Notes under the pieces: generated by a model | Databases searched by the model: none | Told to the model about the DNA's origin: nothing | What the model saw: only the letters and a program-made list of their open reading frames with translations | Position numbers and translations under genes: made by a program | NCBI GenBank assembly: GCA_965227265.1 | Contig: OZ245738.1 | Span: 496,001-560,000, forward strand | Source: UBA2336 sp965227265 | GTDB taxonomy: Bacteria > Bacteroidota > Bacteroidia > Cytophagales > Cyclobacteriaceae | DNA length: 64,000 bases | Reading direction: 5' to 3' | Shown here: positions 8,255 to 17,122 of the stretch, in pieces | How positions within the stretch are numbered: position 1 is the first letter of the stretch | How the letters are laid out: every line of letters begins with the position of its first letter

Positions 8255-10888
8255 TTACTCGTAACGCAATGTATCAACAGGATTGGCCTTAGAAGCCTTC
8301 ACCGTTTGAGATAAAATAGTGGTGACCCCCAATACAAACAACAGCAAAATGCTGGCAATAACTTCTAATGCTCCAATAGCAATTGGATAAGATTGTTCGC
8401 CAAATAACAATACATCAAAGAAGAAATACGTAAGAGGTGTGGCAATTACCGTTGCAATAAGCATCAGCTTCAAATAATCTTTTGAAAGAAGCATGGCGAT
8501 AGTAGAAGATGATGCGCCCATTACCTTTCGCACGCCAATTTCCTTGGTTCGGGTTTCGGTGGCGTAAACAACCATACCTAAAAGACCGAGACAGGAGATT
8601 GTAATGGCGAGAAAGCCAAGGAACCCACAAATTTTTATCAATGAAGAGGATACCGAATAAGCTTCTTCAATTTCGTCATCAAAAAAACGCGCCTCGAATT
8701 TCTTCTCCCCTCCAATGGTTTTCCAAACAGCCTCCAGGTTCGCGATCGTTGTGTGCATGTCGCTTGACGTAACTTTCAGATTCGCGTAGGTAAACATTTT
8801 AGGATTGCAGCGAAAAAGGAAACTTTGAATCGGCATCCTCAAATCACTATAGTGAAAATCCTTCGCCACACCGATGATCGTAAGCTCCCCCGCGCCAGAA
8901 ACAGTAACTGTTTTGTCGAGGGCATCAGCGGGGTTTGCAATTTTAAACTGCTTAAGAAATTCTTCATTCACAATAATGAAACGCTCCAGACCTTCTTGCT
9001 GATCCGGAAAAGTTTTTCCCGCCACTAATGTTAAGTTAAGATTTGTCAGGTAAGTGTGATCAACGAAAATTTGCTTCACGTCTATAGAATCCTTCTCCTC
9101 TGTCTTCTGAATCCATGCTGGCTCTTGAGAGAGTGCCCCCATGATACCAGAAGACATCGAAACAGCCTGGACGGCCGATAATTTCGAAAATTCGTTCCTG
9201 AAAATATTTGGGTCTACCCCCTGAAGTTCAACATCCAGAATGTTTTCCTGGTCAAAACCAAAATTATAATTCAATGTAGCTAGGTGTTGCTTGGTTGTGA
9301 TGGCTACAGCCATGATAAATCCGAGCGATAGCGCAAACTGCCCAACGATAAGGGACTTTCGTAGAAAAGATCCCTTTGAAGCTTTTGAATATGACTTACT
9401 CTTCAACGCCTGAATTGGACTAAGTTTTGCGAAATAGAGTGCGGGAACTGCCCCCGCTATCAGGCCAACAAAAACAGCAAAGCCAACAAAGCAAAGTATT
9501 GTTGTAGTTGTTAGTGTAAGATCCAAAAATTCAGAAGCAACGATCATTGCTGTGAATTCATTCCGGCTAAAAACAAAAAACACAGAGGATACACATAATG
9601 CTAAGAGCGTAACAATAACGGTTTCAAGAATGAACTGGAAAAAAATCTGATTTCGTTGACCCCCGACTACTTTTCGCAAACCAATTTCCTTTGATCTCTT
9701 TAGTGCCCTTGAAATTGAAATGTTGGTGTAGTTAAAGCAAGCCGGTAATAATATGAGCAACGTGAGCACGCCAAAGAATATAAAACTCGGAAGGTCCCAT
9801 ACCGGACCTATTTCATAGGCCAAATCAGGTCCGGGCACAATATCCTCTAAAGATTGCAGATAGAAAGAAGCTATAAAATCTGAGTTTTTAGAATATATTC
9901 CTTTGGCTATCCTATTCATAAAGGTGACAATGCGTTCCGGGTCATCCTTTGAAAAAGTTTTAGGCAGAAGTAAGTACGTGTAGATATCCAAACCTGACCA
10001 TCTTTTTTCGGAAGCAACAAACCCCTGGGCATGTTCAAAATTTTCTAACACCTGAAATGGTACCAATATTTCAAACTGAATGTGTGAGTTCTTAGGAAGC
10101 TGTTTTAAAACGCCTGTTATTTCAAATTCACCAAATTTTTCAAGTTTGATCACCTTACCCATCGGATCCTCGTTACCAAACATGCGCAGGGCACCTGCTT
10201 CGGTAATAACCATGCTATGCGGCTTCTTGAGCGATGTTGTTGGGTGACCTTTCAAAAGAGGAAATGAGAACACATTCAGAAAGTGAGAATCCACAAAAAA
10301 ACCATTCATCGGAATTTGCTTGCCCGCAAACGCTGCTTCGCCCGATAAATCGGGGCTTATCCGGATAACCTCTTCAATGCCAGGGTACTCACGCTGCAGC
10401 TTTTCTGCTAACGGAAGTGGGCCTCTTGCAAACTCCTGATTACTCATAAGGTTAGTTTTTGTAACAACCCTATAGATCCGGTCCTTGTTTACATGAAAGT
10501 TATCGTAGGTTGATACAAACGTGATCATCGCTATCAGCAACAAGCTAATAGACATGCCAATGGCCAAACCTAAAACATTGATGATGGTGAAGAACTTATG
10601 CTTTGCTAAACTGCGGGCAGCAATAAGGAAATAGCTTTTTAACATGTCCATAGAATATTCTGCTGAAGAGAATTTAGTAATTGAGTTTTTTCGCTTTTTA
10701 ACTGCATAAGAAGTCACGAGCGACAGTGTATGCATCCAATATTTCAGCTTGGCTTTGCGCACCGACATCCTCTCGATATTGACATAGAACAATTCTTCCA
10801 TGTCGCCACGCAGGTCTTCTACAGCGGCATCGTTGCAAAACCATTCAAAAAGTTTTTGAGCGAGCTTCGGTGGTTTTATTTCTTTCAT
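8255..10888 (-). CDS. ABC transporter permease with MacB/FtsX domains and N-terminal prefix domain
   Basis: 877 residues from the ATG at 10888, which overlaps the padR stop as ATGA; a longer reading from 10924 would run inside padR and is not preferred. The first ~65 residues are a soluble helical segment (LAQKLFEWFCND, DLRGDMEELF) like the permease prefix domain of Bacteroidota transporters. Two MacB-type halves follow, each with a periplasmic domain and FtsX-type helices; the motif KEIGLRKVVGG ends one half's cytoplasmic loop and KEIGVRKVMGA the other. No ATPase domain is present or adjacent, so the nucleotide-binding partner must be encoded elsewhere. The substrate is unknown; such pairs are often involved in antimicrobial-peptide efflux or lipoprotein traffic. 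PadR is the likely regulator. Confidence 0.88.
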   Translation of the reverse strand: MKEIKPPKLAQKLFEWFCNDAAVEDLRGDMEELFYVNIERMSVRKAKLKYWMHTLSLVTSYAVKKRKNSITKFSSAEYSMDMLKSYFLIAARSLAKHKFFTIINVLGLAIGMSISLLLIAMITFVSTYDNFHVNKDRIYRVVTKTNLMSNQEFARGPLPLAEKLQREYPGIEEVIRISPDLSGEAAFAGKQIPMNGFFVDSHFLNVFSFPLLKGHPTTSLKKPHSMVITEAGALRMFGNEDPMGKVIKLEKFGEFEITGVLKQLPKNSHIQFEILVPFQVLENFEHAQGFVASEKRWSGLDIYTYLLLPKTFSKDDPERIVTFMNRIAKGIYSKNSDFIASFYLQSLEDIVPGPDLAYEIGPVWDLPSFIFFGVLTLLILLPACFNYTNISISRALKRSKEIGLRKVVGGQRNQIFFQFILETVIVTLLALCVSSVFFVFSRNEFTAMIVASEFLDLTLTTTTILCFVGFAVFVGLIAGAVPALYFAKLSPIQALKSKSYSKASKGSFLRKSLIVGQFALSLGFIMAVAITTKQHLATLNYNFGFDQENILDVELQGVDPNIFRNEFSKLSAVQAVSMSSGIMGALSQEPAWIQKTEEKDSIDVKQIFVDHTYLTNLNLTLVAGKTFPDQQEGLERFIIVNEEFLKQFKIANPADALDKTVTVSGAGELTIIGVAKDFHYSDLRMPIQSFLFRCNPKMFTYANLKVTSSDMHTTIANLEAVWKTIGGEKKFEARFFDDEIEEAYSVSSSLIKICGFLGFLAITISCLGLLGMVVYATETRTKEIGVRKVMGASSSTIAMLLSKDYLKLMLIATVIATPLTYFFFDVLLFGEQSYPIAIGALEVIASILLLFVLGVTTILSQTVKASKANPVDTLRYE

Positions 10889-11214
10889 GCAGAAAACGCC
10901 AGGTTTACTTTTGAAAGATCCCAAAGTTCATCGCGCAATGCCTTTACTTTGCGCAAGCCAGACTTGCCCTGATTCGTTAATTGAAAGTAGCGCTTCCTTC
11001 TTCCGCCCCGCTCGTGTGTTGGGTCACCAAGCCAGGATTTAATAAATCCTTTTTCTTCCAAACGCGTAATCGTAGAATGCAGTGCACCAAGACTGATGGA
11101 GCGATCGGTTCGTTGCTCGATATCTTCCTTGATAGCAACGCCATAAGCGGCTTCATCCAACGCTGCGATGGTAAGCAGTACTAACTCTTCAAATTCACCG
11201 ATGTATCCGATCAT
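10885..11214 (-). CDS. PadR family transcriptional regulator
   Basis: 109 residues, the usual size of a PadR winged-helix repressor. The N-terminal half carries the family pattern: EELVLLTIAAL, then AYGVAIKEDIEQ, the recognition helix region SLGALHSTITRLEEKGFI, and the wing RGGRRKRYFQLTNQGK. A short C-terminal helix gives dimerisation. It is the first gene of a two-gene unit; its TGA overlaps the ATG of the permease gene, so both proteins are made from one message. By analogy with other PadR-permease pairs it probably represses this operon and responds to a ligand or membrane stress. The operator was not identified in the upstream 282 bases. Confidence 0.92.
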   Translation of the reverse strand: MIGYIGEFEELVLLTIAALDEAAYGVAIKEDIEQRTDRSISLGALHSTITRLEEKGFIKSWLGDPTHERGGRRKRYFQLTNQGKSGLRKVKALRDELWDLSKVNLAFSA

Positions 11215-11496
11215 ACTTTAGGGATATGTTCTTTAATACGGCAAAGCTGAGCATATGTTTCTACTTTTCAGATAATATATTGACTTTTTTGGGCTCAGAG
11301 TCCATTGAGGTGGGAGGTCGAAGTAGCTATAAAATCAGTGACCGATCAAATCTCTCAAAAGCATGTGTTTTGTTACTCAATGAGATAAAAAAGGCACGGT
11401 ATTTAAAATCCTTAAGATTCAAAGTTTAATTTGATCAGGCATCAGGATAATCTTCTTAAGCTTTGTTCTATTTTTATTACATACTAACAGTTGCAA
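11215..11496. other. 282-base gene-free gap between the SAM hydrolase and padR genes
   Basis: Both neighbours are on the minus strand, so this gap holds the 3' flank of the SAM hydrolase gene and the promoter region of padR. On the minus strand the box CAGCTTTG, near 11250, matches TAnnTTTG at all but the first position. I find no convincing hairpin terminator. A plus-strand open frame at 11226-11429 has no family features and is not called. Confidence 0.5.
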
Positions 11497-12270
11497 CTAC
11501 TCATCAAATGTAATATTGACCATGCTATCGTATGAAAGACCAAGCAACTCGGAAGCATTGCCTTTATAAATACCGATCTCCAGTAAGCCTAAATTGTTAA
11601 ACAACAAGAAGCATTCGCCTTCATCGGCTTGATTATACTGCGTTAGGATTCGTCTGAACTTTTCTCCACCAAACTGTACGGTGTAGGTTCTGCCATTGCT
11701 TAATACATCAAATGCTTCTTTCGGAATGTTGGTAATCAGGTTGCCAAAATTATCCACGCGGATCACATGACCGGCAATGATCTTCTTCGTGGCCTTCACC
11801 TGACGGTCGATCATTTTCTTGAACGTTCCCATCGGCCTGCCGATATCCGCCATACCAACACCGCTTGCTAACTTGGCAGCAGCAGGAGCAAAGATGTCTT
11901 TCTCGGGAAAGGTTGATTGGATTGTTTGAATGGTATTCAGCTCTGCTAGAAATTGATGTGGCTTGTCACTGATCAATCCGAAAAGTCCGTTATCTGTTCC
12001 AACAAAGTAATGATCTTCTAATTGCAAGGCAATCGAAGCATCATCACGTTGACCCGTTGAATCGACACCTACCAAATGCACTGTGCCTTTAGGAAAATCA
12101 CGAAACACTGCGCGTAAAATGTAGGCAGCATGTGCAACATCCGAAGGCTTGATCTGGTGACTAATGTCGACAATCTTGAGACCCGGGTTCACACTGAGAA
12201 TTCTCGCCTTGATGGCTGCCACGTAATGGTCGCTTTCTCCTGAGTCTGTAAGCAGCGTAACGATGGCCAT
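11497..12270 (-). CDS. SAM hydrolase / S-adenosylmethionine hydroxide adenosyltransferase family (DUF62)
   Basis: 257 residues, full length for the family. Key motifs are the N-terminal VTLLTDSGESDHYV, KARILSVNP, ISHQIKPSDVAHAAY, VDSTG, the FVGTDNGLFG motif, and the C-terminal beta domain with VIRVDNFGNLITNI and FLLFNNLGLLEIG. The family includes the SAM-dependent fluorinase and chlorinase, but the common bacterial members use water/hydroxide to split SAM into adenosine and methionine. I see no reason to call a halogenase. The gene stands alone on the minus strand, divergent from phoH, with a good -7 box 35 bases upstream of its ATG. Confidence 0.9.
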   Translation of the reverse strand: MAIVTLLTDSGESDHYVAAIKARILSVNPGLKIVDISHQIKPSDVAHAAYILRAVFRDFPKGTVHLVGVDSTGQRDDASIALQLEDHYFVGTDNGLFGLISDKPHQFLAELNTIQTIQSTFPEKDIFAPAAAKLASGVGMADIGRPMGTFKKMIDRQVKATKKIIAGHVIRVDNFGNLITNIPKEAFDVLSNGRTYTVQFGGEKFRRILTQYNQADEGECFLLFNNLGLLEIGIYKGNASELLGLSYDSMVNITFDE

Positions 12271-12304
12271 GGGTTGATGCTACCGGGTAGAATTGTTAAT
12301 TTTA

Positions 12305-12312
12305 CAAAGCTA
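12305..12312 (-). promoter_or_regulatory. Bacteroidota-type -7 box (TAGCTTTG) for the SAM hydrolase gene
   Basis: On the minus strand the sequence TAGCTTTG matches the TAnnTTTG consensus at every fixed position. It ends 34 bases before the ATG at 12270. No clear TTTG -33 element lies at the expected distance, so this is a single-box call. Confidence 0.5.
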
Positions 12313-12409
12313 AGCAAACATTTCTAATCCCGATTTGCGGAATGAACTTTGCATCAGGTTTTCCGGTTAATAACGGGCACAAACAATAAGCGGCATAAAC
12401 AACAATACC

Positions 12410-13363
12410 TTGACAGAAAAAGTAGTAACACTTGATAATATTTCCCTGATCGATTTTTTGGGCGTGGAGAACCGCAACATTCAGTCGCTGGCTTCTGCCT
12501 TCCCGAAAAGCAAGCTCGTATCAAGGGGCAATGAAATTCTTGTTCGTGGATCATCAACTGAGATCGAGCAGATAAGTGAGATTCTGAATTCGCTTATCCT
12601 GCATTTTCATAAGTACGGCCGTGTAAACGAAGAGATCGTAAAAAGTTACGTAGCGAATGATAAGGAATTGCCCGATGGCGAAGGTCAGGATGGCATCATC
12701 CTTTATGGAACAAAAGGCAACCCTGTCAAACCTAAAACTCCAAACCAGATTAAGCTTGTTCAATTAGTGAAGGAGAATGACCTTGTATTTGCGATCGGTC
12801 CTGCTGGAACCGGTAAGACTTACATTTCAGTAGCACTTGCCGTGCAGGCATTGAAGAACAAGCAAGTGAAGAAGATCATCGTCACGCGTCCAGCGGTTGA
12901 AGCAGGAGAGAACCTTGGTTTTCTTCCCGGTGATTTGAAAGAGAAGATCGATCCGTATCTTCGTCCGATTTATGATGCACTCAACGATATGATACCGTTT
13001 GAGAAGCTGCAATATTATATGGAGCGTGAGATCATTGAGATTGCACCACTCGCCTACATGCGTGGCCGCACCCTAAACAACGCCTACATTCTATTGGATG
13101 AAGGTCAGAACACTACACCCATGCAAATGAAGATGTTCCTTACACGGATGGGTCCGGAATCAAAAATGATTGTAACCGGTGATACTTCACAAGTAGATTT
13201 ACCATCCAATCAGCGGTCAGGCCTAAAAGAAGCAACGCGTATCTTAACAAACGTAAAAGGAATCGGTATACTTGAGCTGAACGAACGTGATGTTGTAAGA
13301 CACAAACTTGTGCGCGACATCATTGAGGCGTATGATAAGGATCAGCCTACCCCTAAAAAATAG
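12410..13363 (+). CDS. PhoH-like ATPase
   Basis: 317 residues from a TTG start; homologues in the phylum begin with the same pattern (short basic N-terminus, LIDFLGVEN), which supports this codon. Residues 1-100 form the N-terminal RNA-binding-like domain. The ATPase core follows with Walker A GPAGTGKT at 130-137, TRPAVEAGENLGFLPGD, a Walker B region ILLDEGQNTTP, and VTGDTSQVDLP. This is the PhoH/YbeZ family, linked in other bacteria with the endonuclease YbeY and with 16S rRNA maturation; ybeY is not next to it here. It is followed 22 bases later by the ureohydrolase gene, suggesting a two-gene unit. Confidence 0.93.
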   Translation: MTEKVVTLDNISLIDFLGVENRNIQSLASAFPKSKLVSRGNEILVRGSSTEIEQISEILNSLILHFHKYGRVNEEIVKSYVANDKELPDGEGQDGIILYGTKGNPVKPKTPNQIKLVQLVKENDLVFAIGPAGTGKTYISVALAVQALKNKQVKKIIVTRPAVEAGENLGFLPGDLKEKIDPYLRPIYDALNDMIPFEKLQYYMEREIIEIAPLAYMRGRTLNNAYILLDEGQNTTPMQMKMFLTRMGPESKMIVTGDTSQVDLPSNQRSGLKEATRILTNVKGIGILELNERDVVRHKLVRDIIEAYDKDQPTPKK

Positions 13364-13385
13364 CCGTTAAGGCTTTTAACATTTT

Positions 13386-14156
13386 ATGATCAAGCTAATC
13401 GGTATTCCGTTTGATGAAAACTCCTCTTATCTGCGTGGATCTTCGAAAGCGCCTGAAGTTATTCGAACAGTTTTGCACAATGGATCTTCAAATTACTATT
13501 CAGAGAATGGTACCAATATGGAGCTTCACCTCGAAGATGCTGGTAACGTTGATCTGAAAGTCCAATCGGTCGTAAGTTATATTCAGGAACACGTTACTTC
13601 TGCCGACAGAATCATTTTCCTAGGGGGTGATCATTCTGTTTCTTTTCCGATTGCGGAAGCAATGACTGGCCGATATGGAAAATTAAACATTGTCCATTTT
13701 GATGCGCATGCAGATTTGTACGATAACTTTCAGGATAACCCTTTTTCTCATGCCAGTCCGTTTGCCAGGATCATGGAGAATAATCTTGCGAAGAGACTTG
13801 TGCAGGTGGGAATCAGGACACTTAATCAACATCAGCGTGAGCAGGCCAAAAGATTTAATGTGGAGTTGATTGAGATGAATGGCTTTGATCGTTCTGTAAA
13901 ATTGAAATTTGATGGCCCGGTATACATTTCACTTGACCTGGATGCGTTCGATCCTGCCTATGCACCAGGAGTTTCTCACCCGGAGCCAGGAGGGTTGAGT
14001 ATTCGGGATGTTCTTACGGTTATACATAACATTGAAGGCACTGTTATAGGATGCGATATTGTAGAGTTAAACCCAGACCGCGATATTAACAACCTGACAG
14101 CGTATGTAGCAGCCAAATTTGTCAAAGAAATCGGCAGTAAAATGGTAAAGGCTTAA
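13386..14156 (+). CDS. Arginase/agmatinase family ureohydrolase
   Basis: 256 residues. The binuclear-manganese signatures are all present: GGDHSVSFP, VHFDAHADLYD, and SLDLDAFDPAYAPGVSHPEPGG. These ligate the two metals in arginase, agmatinase and formimidoylglutamase. The substrate cannot be decided by eye; the short N-terminus and overall length suit an agmatinase-like or formimidoylglutamase-like enzyme better than classical arginase. No polyamine or histidine-degradation genes are adjacent. It lies 22 bases after phoH, probably in the same transcript, although there is no obvious functional link. Confidence 0.88.
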   Translation: MIKLIGIPFDENSSYLRGSSKAPEVIRTVLHNGSSNYYSENGTNMELHLEDAGNVDLKVQSVVSYIQEHVTSADRIIFLGGDHSVSFPIAEAMTGRYGKLNIVHFDAHADLYDNFQDNPFSHASPFARIMENNLAKRLVQVGIRTLNQHQREQAKRFNVELIEMNGFDRSVKLKFDGPVYISLDLDAFDPAYAPGVSHPEPGGLSIRDVLTVIHNIEGTVIGCDIVELNPDRDINNLTAYVAAKFVKEIGSKMVKA

Positions 14157-14256
14157 TTAGCGGCTTTTGCCTTAAAATATTGAATTTATATTTTCTATTT
14201 CTAAAATAGAGTTATCAAAAGCTTTTAAGGGGAAAAGGATATTCATAACTTTTCCT

Positions 14257-16344
14257 ATGTTTTCCTGGACTCCCTATGCACTTGTTCGTGTCGCTTTGAT
14301 ATTCGGAGCAGGTATCATCTTGGGATTATATTTTCCAGAGCTTTTACCCATTCAGATAGTTAATTCATCGTTCGTTATCCTCTTCGTTGGATTTACAACT
14401 ATTGCGTATCTGAAATGGAAAGGTCGATTTAAGTATCTCAATGTCGGCTTTGTGGGAGTGATCGCTTTATTCCTGGCAGGATACATCAATGTTTATTATT
14501 CAACGGATTATCATCTGGCTGATCATTTCATTCATGATCTGGAAAGAGTTACCCAATACAAAGTTTTAATCGCGAAGCAATCGCAGGAAAAAGAAAATTC
14601 TTGGAAAGTTGAAGCAGAGGTTCAGGCCGTTAAACATGAGAACCGTTCGTGGACTCCAAGAAGCGGAAAAGTGCTTCTTTACTTTTCTAAAAAGAATTAT
14701 GACCGACCGTTTCAGTATGGAGATGTTTTGTTGCTTTCCGGAAATCCCGAAGTCTTAAAAGAGCCTACTAATCCCGGGGAGTTTGACTATAAGAAATTCT
14801 TAACCCATCGTAAAACATATCATCAACATTTTCTCCGCGAAGGTGACGCCATTAAGATTGGTCATGAAACCCCGTCTAATATTGTCGCCTATTCAATCAT
14901 GGCCCGAGAATGGGCTGATCGTGCCTTAAAAGAAAATGTTCAGGGCAAGCAGGAGCAGGCAACTGCTTCAGCGTTGGTGTTAGGAGTAACCGATGGTTTA
15001 GATAATGATTTGATCGGAGCCTACGCGGCAACAGGATCGTTGCATGTGCTTTCGGTTTCAGGATTGCACGTGGGTATTATCTATTGGCTGATCTTATTGA
15101 TCTTCAAACCGCTTAATAAAACAACAAAAGGCAAGTGGATATTAGCCATTTTCAGCGTTCTGGTTTTGTGGGGCTACGCCTTTGTTACAGGAGTTTCACC
15201 TTCGGTATTACGCGCAGTAACGATGTTCTCTTTTGTTGCACTTGCGCGGCCTTGGGGACAAAAAACTAATATCTACAACACACTTGCTGCATCAGCTTTT
15301 TGTTTATTGCTGTATGAGCCATACTTGATTATGTCGGTAGGCTTTCAGCTTTCGTACCTGGCTGTTATTGGAATTGTTTATCTCCAGCCGAAACTTTCAA
15401 GACTATGGGAACCTAAAACCTGGTTATGGGATCAGATCTGGCAAATCACCTGTGTATCGATTGCTGCCCAGGCTGCTACCGTTGCGTTGGGTTTATTATA
15501 CTTTCATCAATTCCCGGTTTACTTTTTATTCTCGAATCTATTCGTGATTCCGATTTCATTTGTCATACTCGTGTTAGGAATAATAGTTGTATTTGTCAGC
15601 TTTTTTGCTCCGGTTGCCGCTGCACTTGGCTTTCTGCTTCAATGGACAATTTGGTTCCTGAACTACGGTGTATTTAAAATGGAAGCTTTACCGTGGAGTC
15701 TGATCGATAATGTATACATCACAACGTTTCAATGCTGGTTACTCATGGGTGCGATTTTGTGCATTGTGTTTTTATTTGAGTTACGTAAGACGCGTTACCT
15801 ATCCGCAGCTGCATCTTTCCTTGTCGTGTTTGCTGTATTTCAATGGATTCATTTCAGCGAGAACATCAATCAAAAAAAACTGATTGTTTATAATGTCTCC
15901 GGCCATAGCGCATGGGATGTTATGCAAAATGGGCAAGTATATTTTTTCTCGGACTCTATATTAATGAACGACCGGGACAAGCTTCGGTTTCACATCCGGC
16001 CAAACCGGCTGCGTAATGGAGTGGGTGAAATCTATAATGGTAAAGGCCAGCAATTCATAACTCAACTAAACGGTTGCAGAATTATCGTTTGGAATAGTTT
16101 GAAAATTCTTCAAGTCGAAGAAAAGAACTTTAAAATTCCCGAAAACCTTCAGGTTGATTATGTTTTACTGGGCAGCAATGCCATCTACAGTACTAAATCT
16201 CTACGTGCTGTAAAATTTGATAAACTTATCCTCGATAGCAGCAATTCTTTCTATTTTGCCGAACGAATGGTGAAGGATGCACAGGCAGAAGGAATTAACG
16301 TTCATTCAGTACAGCATCACGGAGCTTTCATCGCTAAACTTTAA
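14257..16344 (+). CDS. comEC: ComEC/Rec2 family DNA-uptake channel protein
   Basis: 695 residues, an inner-membrane protein. Order of parts: two or three N-terminal helices (to about residue 75), a soluble DUF4131-type OB domain (about 85-205), then the Competence domain with about eight helices (about 220-510), including the signature LHVLSVSGLHVGIIYWLI and GVSPSVLRA. The last ~180 residues resemble the metallo-beta-lactamase domain in outline (YNVSGHSAWDV) but lack the HxHxDH metal motif. In other bacteria ComEC passes single-stranded DNA across the inner membrane. An imperfect box (TAACTTTT) ends three bases before the ATG. The enoyl-CoA hydratase gene starts 4 bases after the stop. Confidence 0.9.
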   Translation: MFSWTPYALVRVALIFGAGIILGLYFPELLPIQIVNSSFVILFVGFTTIAYLKWKGRFKYLNVGFVGVIALFLAGYINVYYSTDYHLADHFIHDLERVTQYKVLIAKQSQEKENSWKVEAEVQAVKHENRSWTPRSGKVLLYFSKKNYDRPFQYGDVLLLSGNPEVLKEPTNPGEFDYKKFLTHRKTYHQHFLREGDAIKIGHETPSNIVAYSIMAREWADRALKENVQGKQEQATASALVLGVTDGLDNDLIGAYAATGSLHVLSVSGLHVGIIYWLILLIFKPLNKTTKGKWILAIFSVLVLWGYAFVTGVSPSVLRAVTMFSFVALARPWGQKTNIYNTLAASAFCLLLYEPYLIMSVGFQLSYLAVIGIVYLQPKLSRLWEPKTWLWDQIWQITCVSIAAQAATVALGLLYFHQFPVYFLFSNLFVIPISFVILVLGIIVVFVSFFAPVAAALGFLLQWTIWFLNYGVFKMEALPWSLIDNVYITTFQCWLLMGAILCIVFLFELRKTRYLSAAASFLVVFAVFQWIHFSENINQKKLIVYNVSGHSAWDVMQNGQVYFFSDSILMNDRDKLRFHIRPNRLRNGVGEIYNGKGQQFITQLNGCRIIVWNSLKILQVEEKNFKIPENLQVDYVLLGSNAIYSTKSLRAVKFDKLILDSSNSFYFAERMVKDAQAEGINVHSVQHHGAFIAKL

Positions 16345-16348
16345 TTTC

Positions 16349-17122
16349 ATGAGCCTGGTTGACTATACAGTTAAAGATAGAATTGCATTTATTACACTCA
16401 ATCGTCCGGAGAAACGAAATGCGTTGAATCATGAATTGGTGGCTGAGCTTAAGAAAGCATTTGATCAGGCAGCCAATGATTCAAACGCTAAGGTTATTGT
16501 ATTAAAAGCAAATGGTGAAGCATTTTGCGCGGGTGCTGATCTTGAATATTTACAACAACTTCAAAAGTTTTCATTCGAAGAAAATCTTCAGGACTCTAAT
16601 CATCTTAAAGAATTATTTCTCAAAATTTACACACATCCTAAAATTGTTATCGCGCAGGTTCAGGGTCATGCACTGGCAGGAGGTTGTGGATTGGCAACGG
16701 TTTGTGATTTTGTTGTCTCAGTTCCTACTGCAAAGTTTGGCTATACAGAAGTGAAGATTGGATTTATCCCGGCAATCGTTACCGTATTCTTATTAAGAAA
16801 ACTGGGTGAAGCAAAAGCAAAAGAAATGCTGTTAAGCGGGGAATTATTTTCAGCTGAGCAAGTATTGCATATGGGATTAATTAATTATGTAATCGAACCT
16901 GAAAAACTTGAGAATTATGTTTTGCAGCTTGCCAAGAAACTGGTGGATACTAATTCCGCTGAATCCATGAAGCTGACCAAGCAAATGATTGCACACATTC
17001 CGTCAAAATCACTGGAAGATGCTTTGACTTACGCAGCTGAGATGAACGCGCACGCCCGTGGTTCGAAAGATTGTAAACGCGGAATCGCTGCCTTTCTCAA
17101 CAAAGAAAAGCTAAACTGGTAA
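16349..17122 (+). CDS. Enoyl-CoA hydratase/isomerase family protein
   Basis: 257 residues from the ATG at 16349; an open frame extends 24 codons upstream into comEC but the crotonase fold starts right after this ATG (VDYTVKDRIAFITLNRPEKRNALN). The oxyanion-hole motifs are CAGADLEYLQQL and GHALAGGCGLATVCDFV, and GYTEVKIGFIPAIV matches the crotonase active-site stretch. It acts on CoA thioesters, for example in beta-oxidation or branched-chain acid breakdown; the exact reaction cannot be read from sequence. No other beta-oxidation genes are near. It is tightly packed between comEC (4-base gap) and recQ (no gap). Confidence 0.92.
   Translation: MSLVDYTVKDRIAFITLNRPEKRNALNHELVAELKKAFDQAANDSNAKVIVLKANGEAFCAGADLEYLQQLQKFSFEENLQDSNHLKELFLKIYTHPKIVIAQVQGHALAGGCGLATVCDFVVSVPTAKFGYTEVKIGFIPAIVTVFLLRKLGEAKAKEMLLSGELFSAEQVLHMGLINYVIEPEKLENYVLQLAKKLVDTNSAESMKLTKQMIAHIPSKSLEDALTYAAEMNAHARGSKDCKRGIAAFLNKEKLNW

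Noticed and set aside
10889..10924. Longer N-terminus for the PadR-coupled permease
   Set aside because: It would lie inside padR; the ATG at 10888 overlaps the padR stop as ATGA and begins the prefix domain.
11226..11429. Open frame of 67 codons on the plus strand in the gap before padR
   Set aside because: No family features and no promoter box. It lies in the AT-rich gap that must hold the padR promoter.
11489..11498. 10-bp palindrome AGTTGCAACT at the end of the SAM hydrolase gene
   Set aside because: No loop, no T-run and too short to separate from chance.
11497..12270. Fluorinase/chlorinase identity for the DUF62 protein
   Set aside because: Ordinary members of the family split SAM with water; no halogenase-specific loop was recognised and no halometabolite genes are nearby.
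14157..14256. Terminator or regulatory RNA between the ureohydrolase and comEC genes
   Set aside because: Only weak 5-bp pairings were found; the stretch is simply AT-rich with an imperfect -7 box near the comEC start.
16277..16348. Longer N-terminus for the enoyl-CoA hydratase
   Set aside because: The added residues lie inside comEC and do not match the crotonase fold, which starts just after the ATG at 16349.
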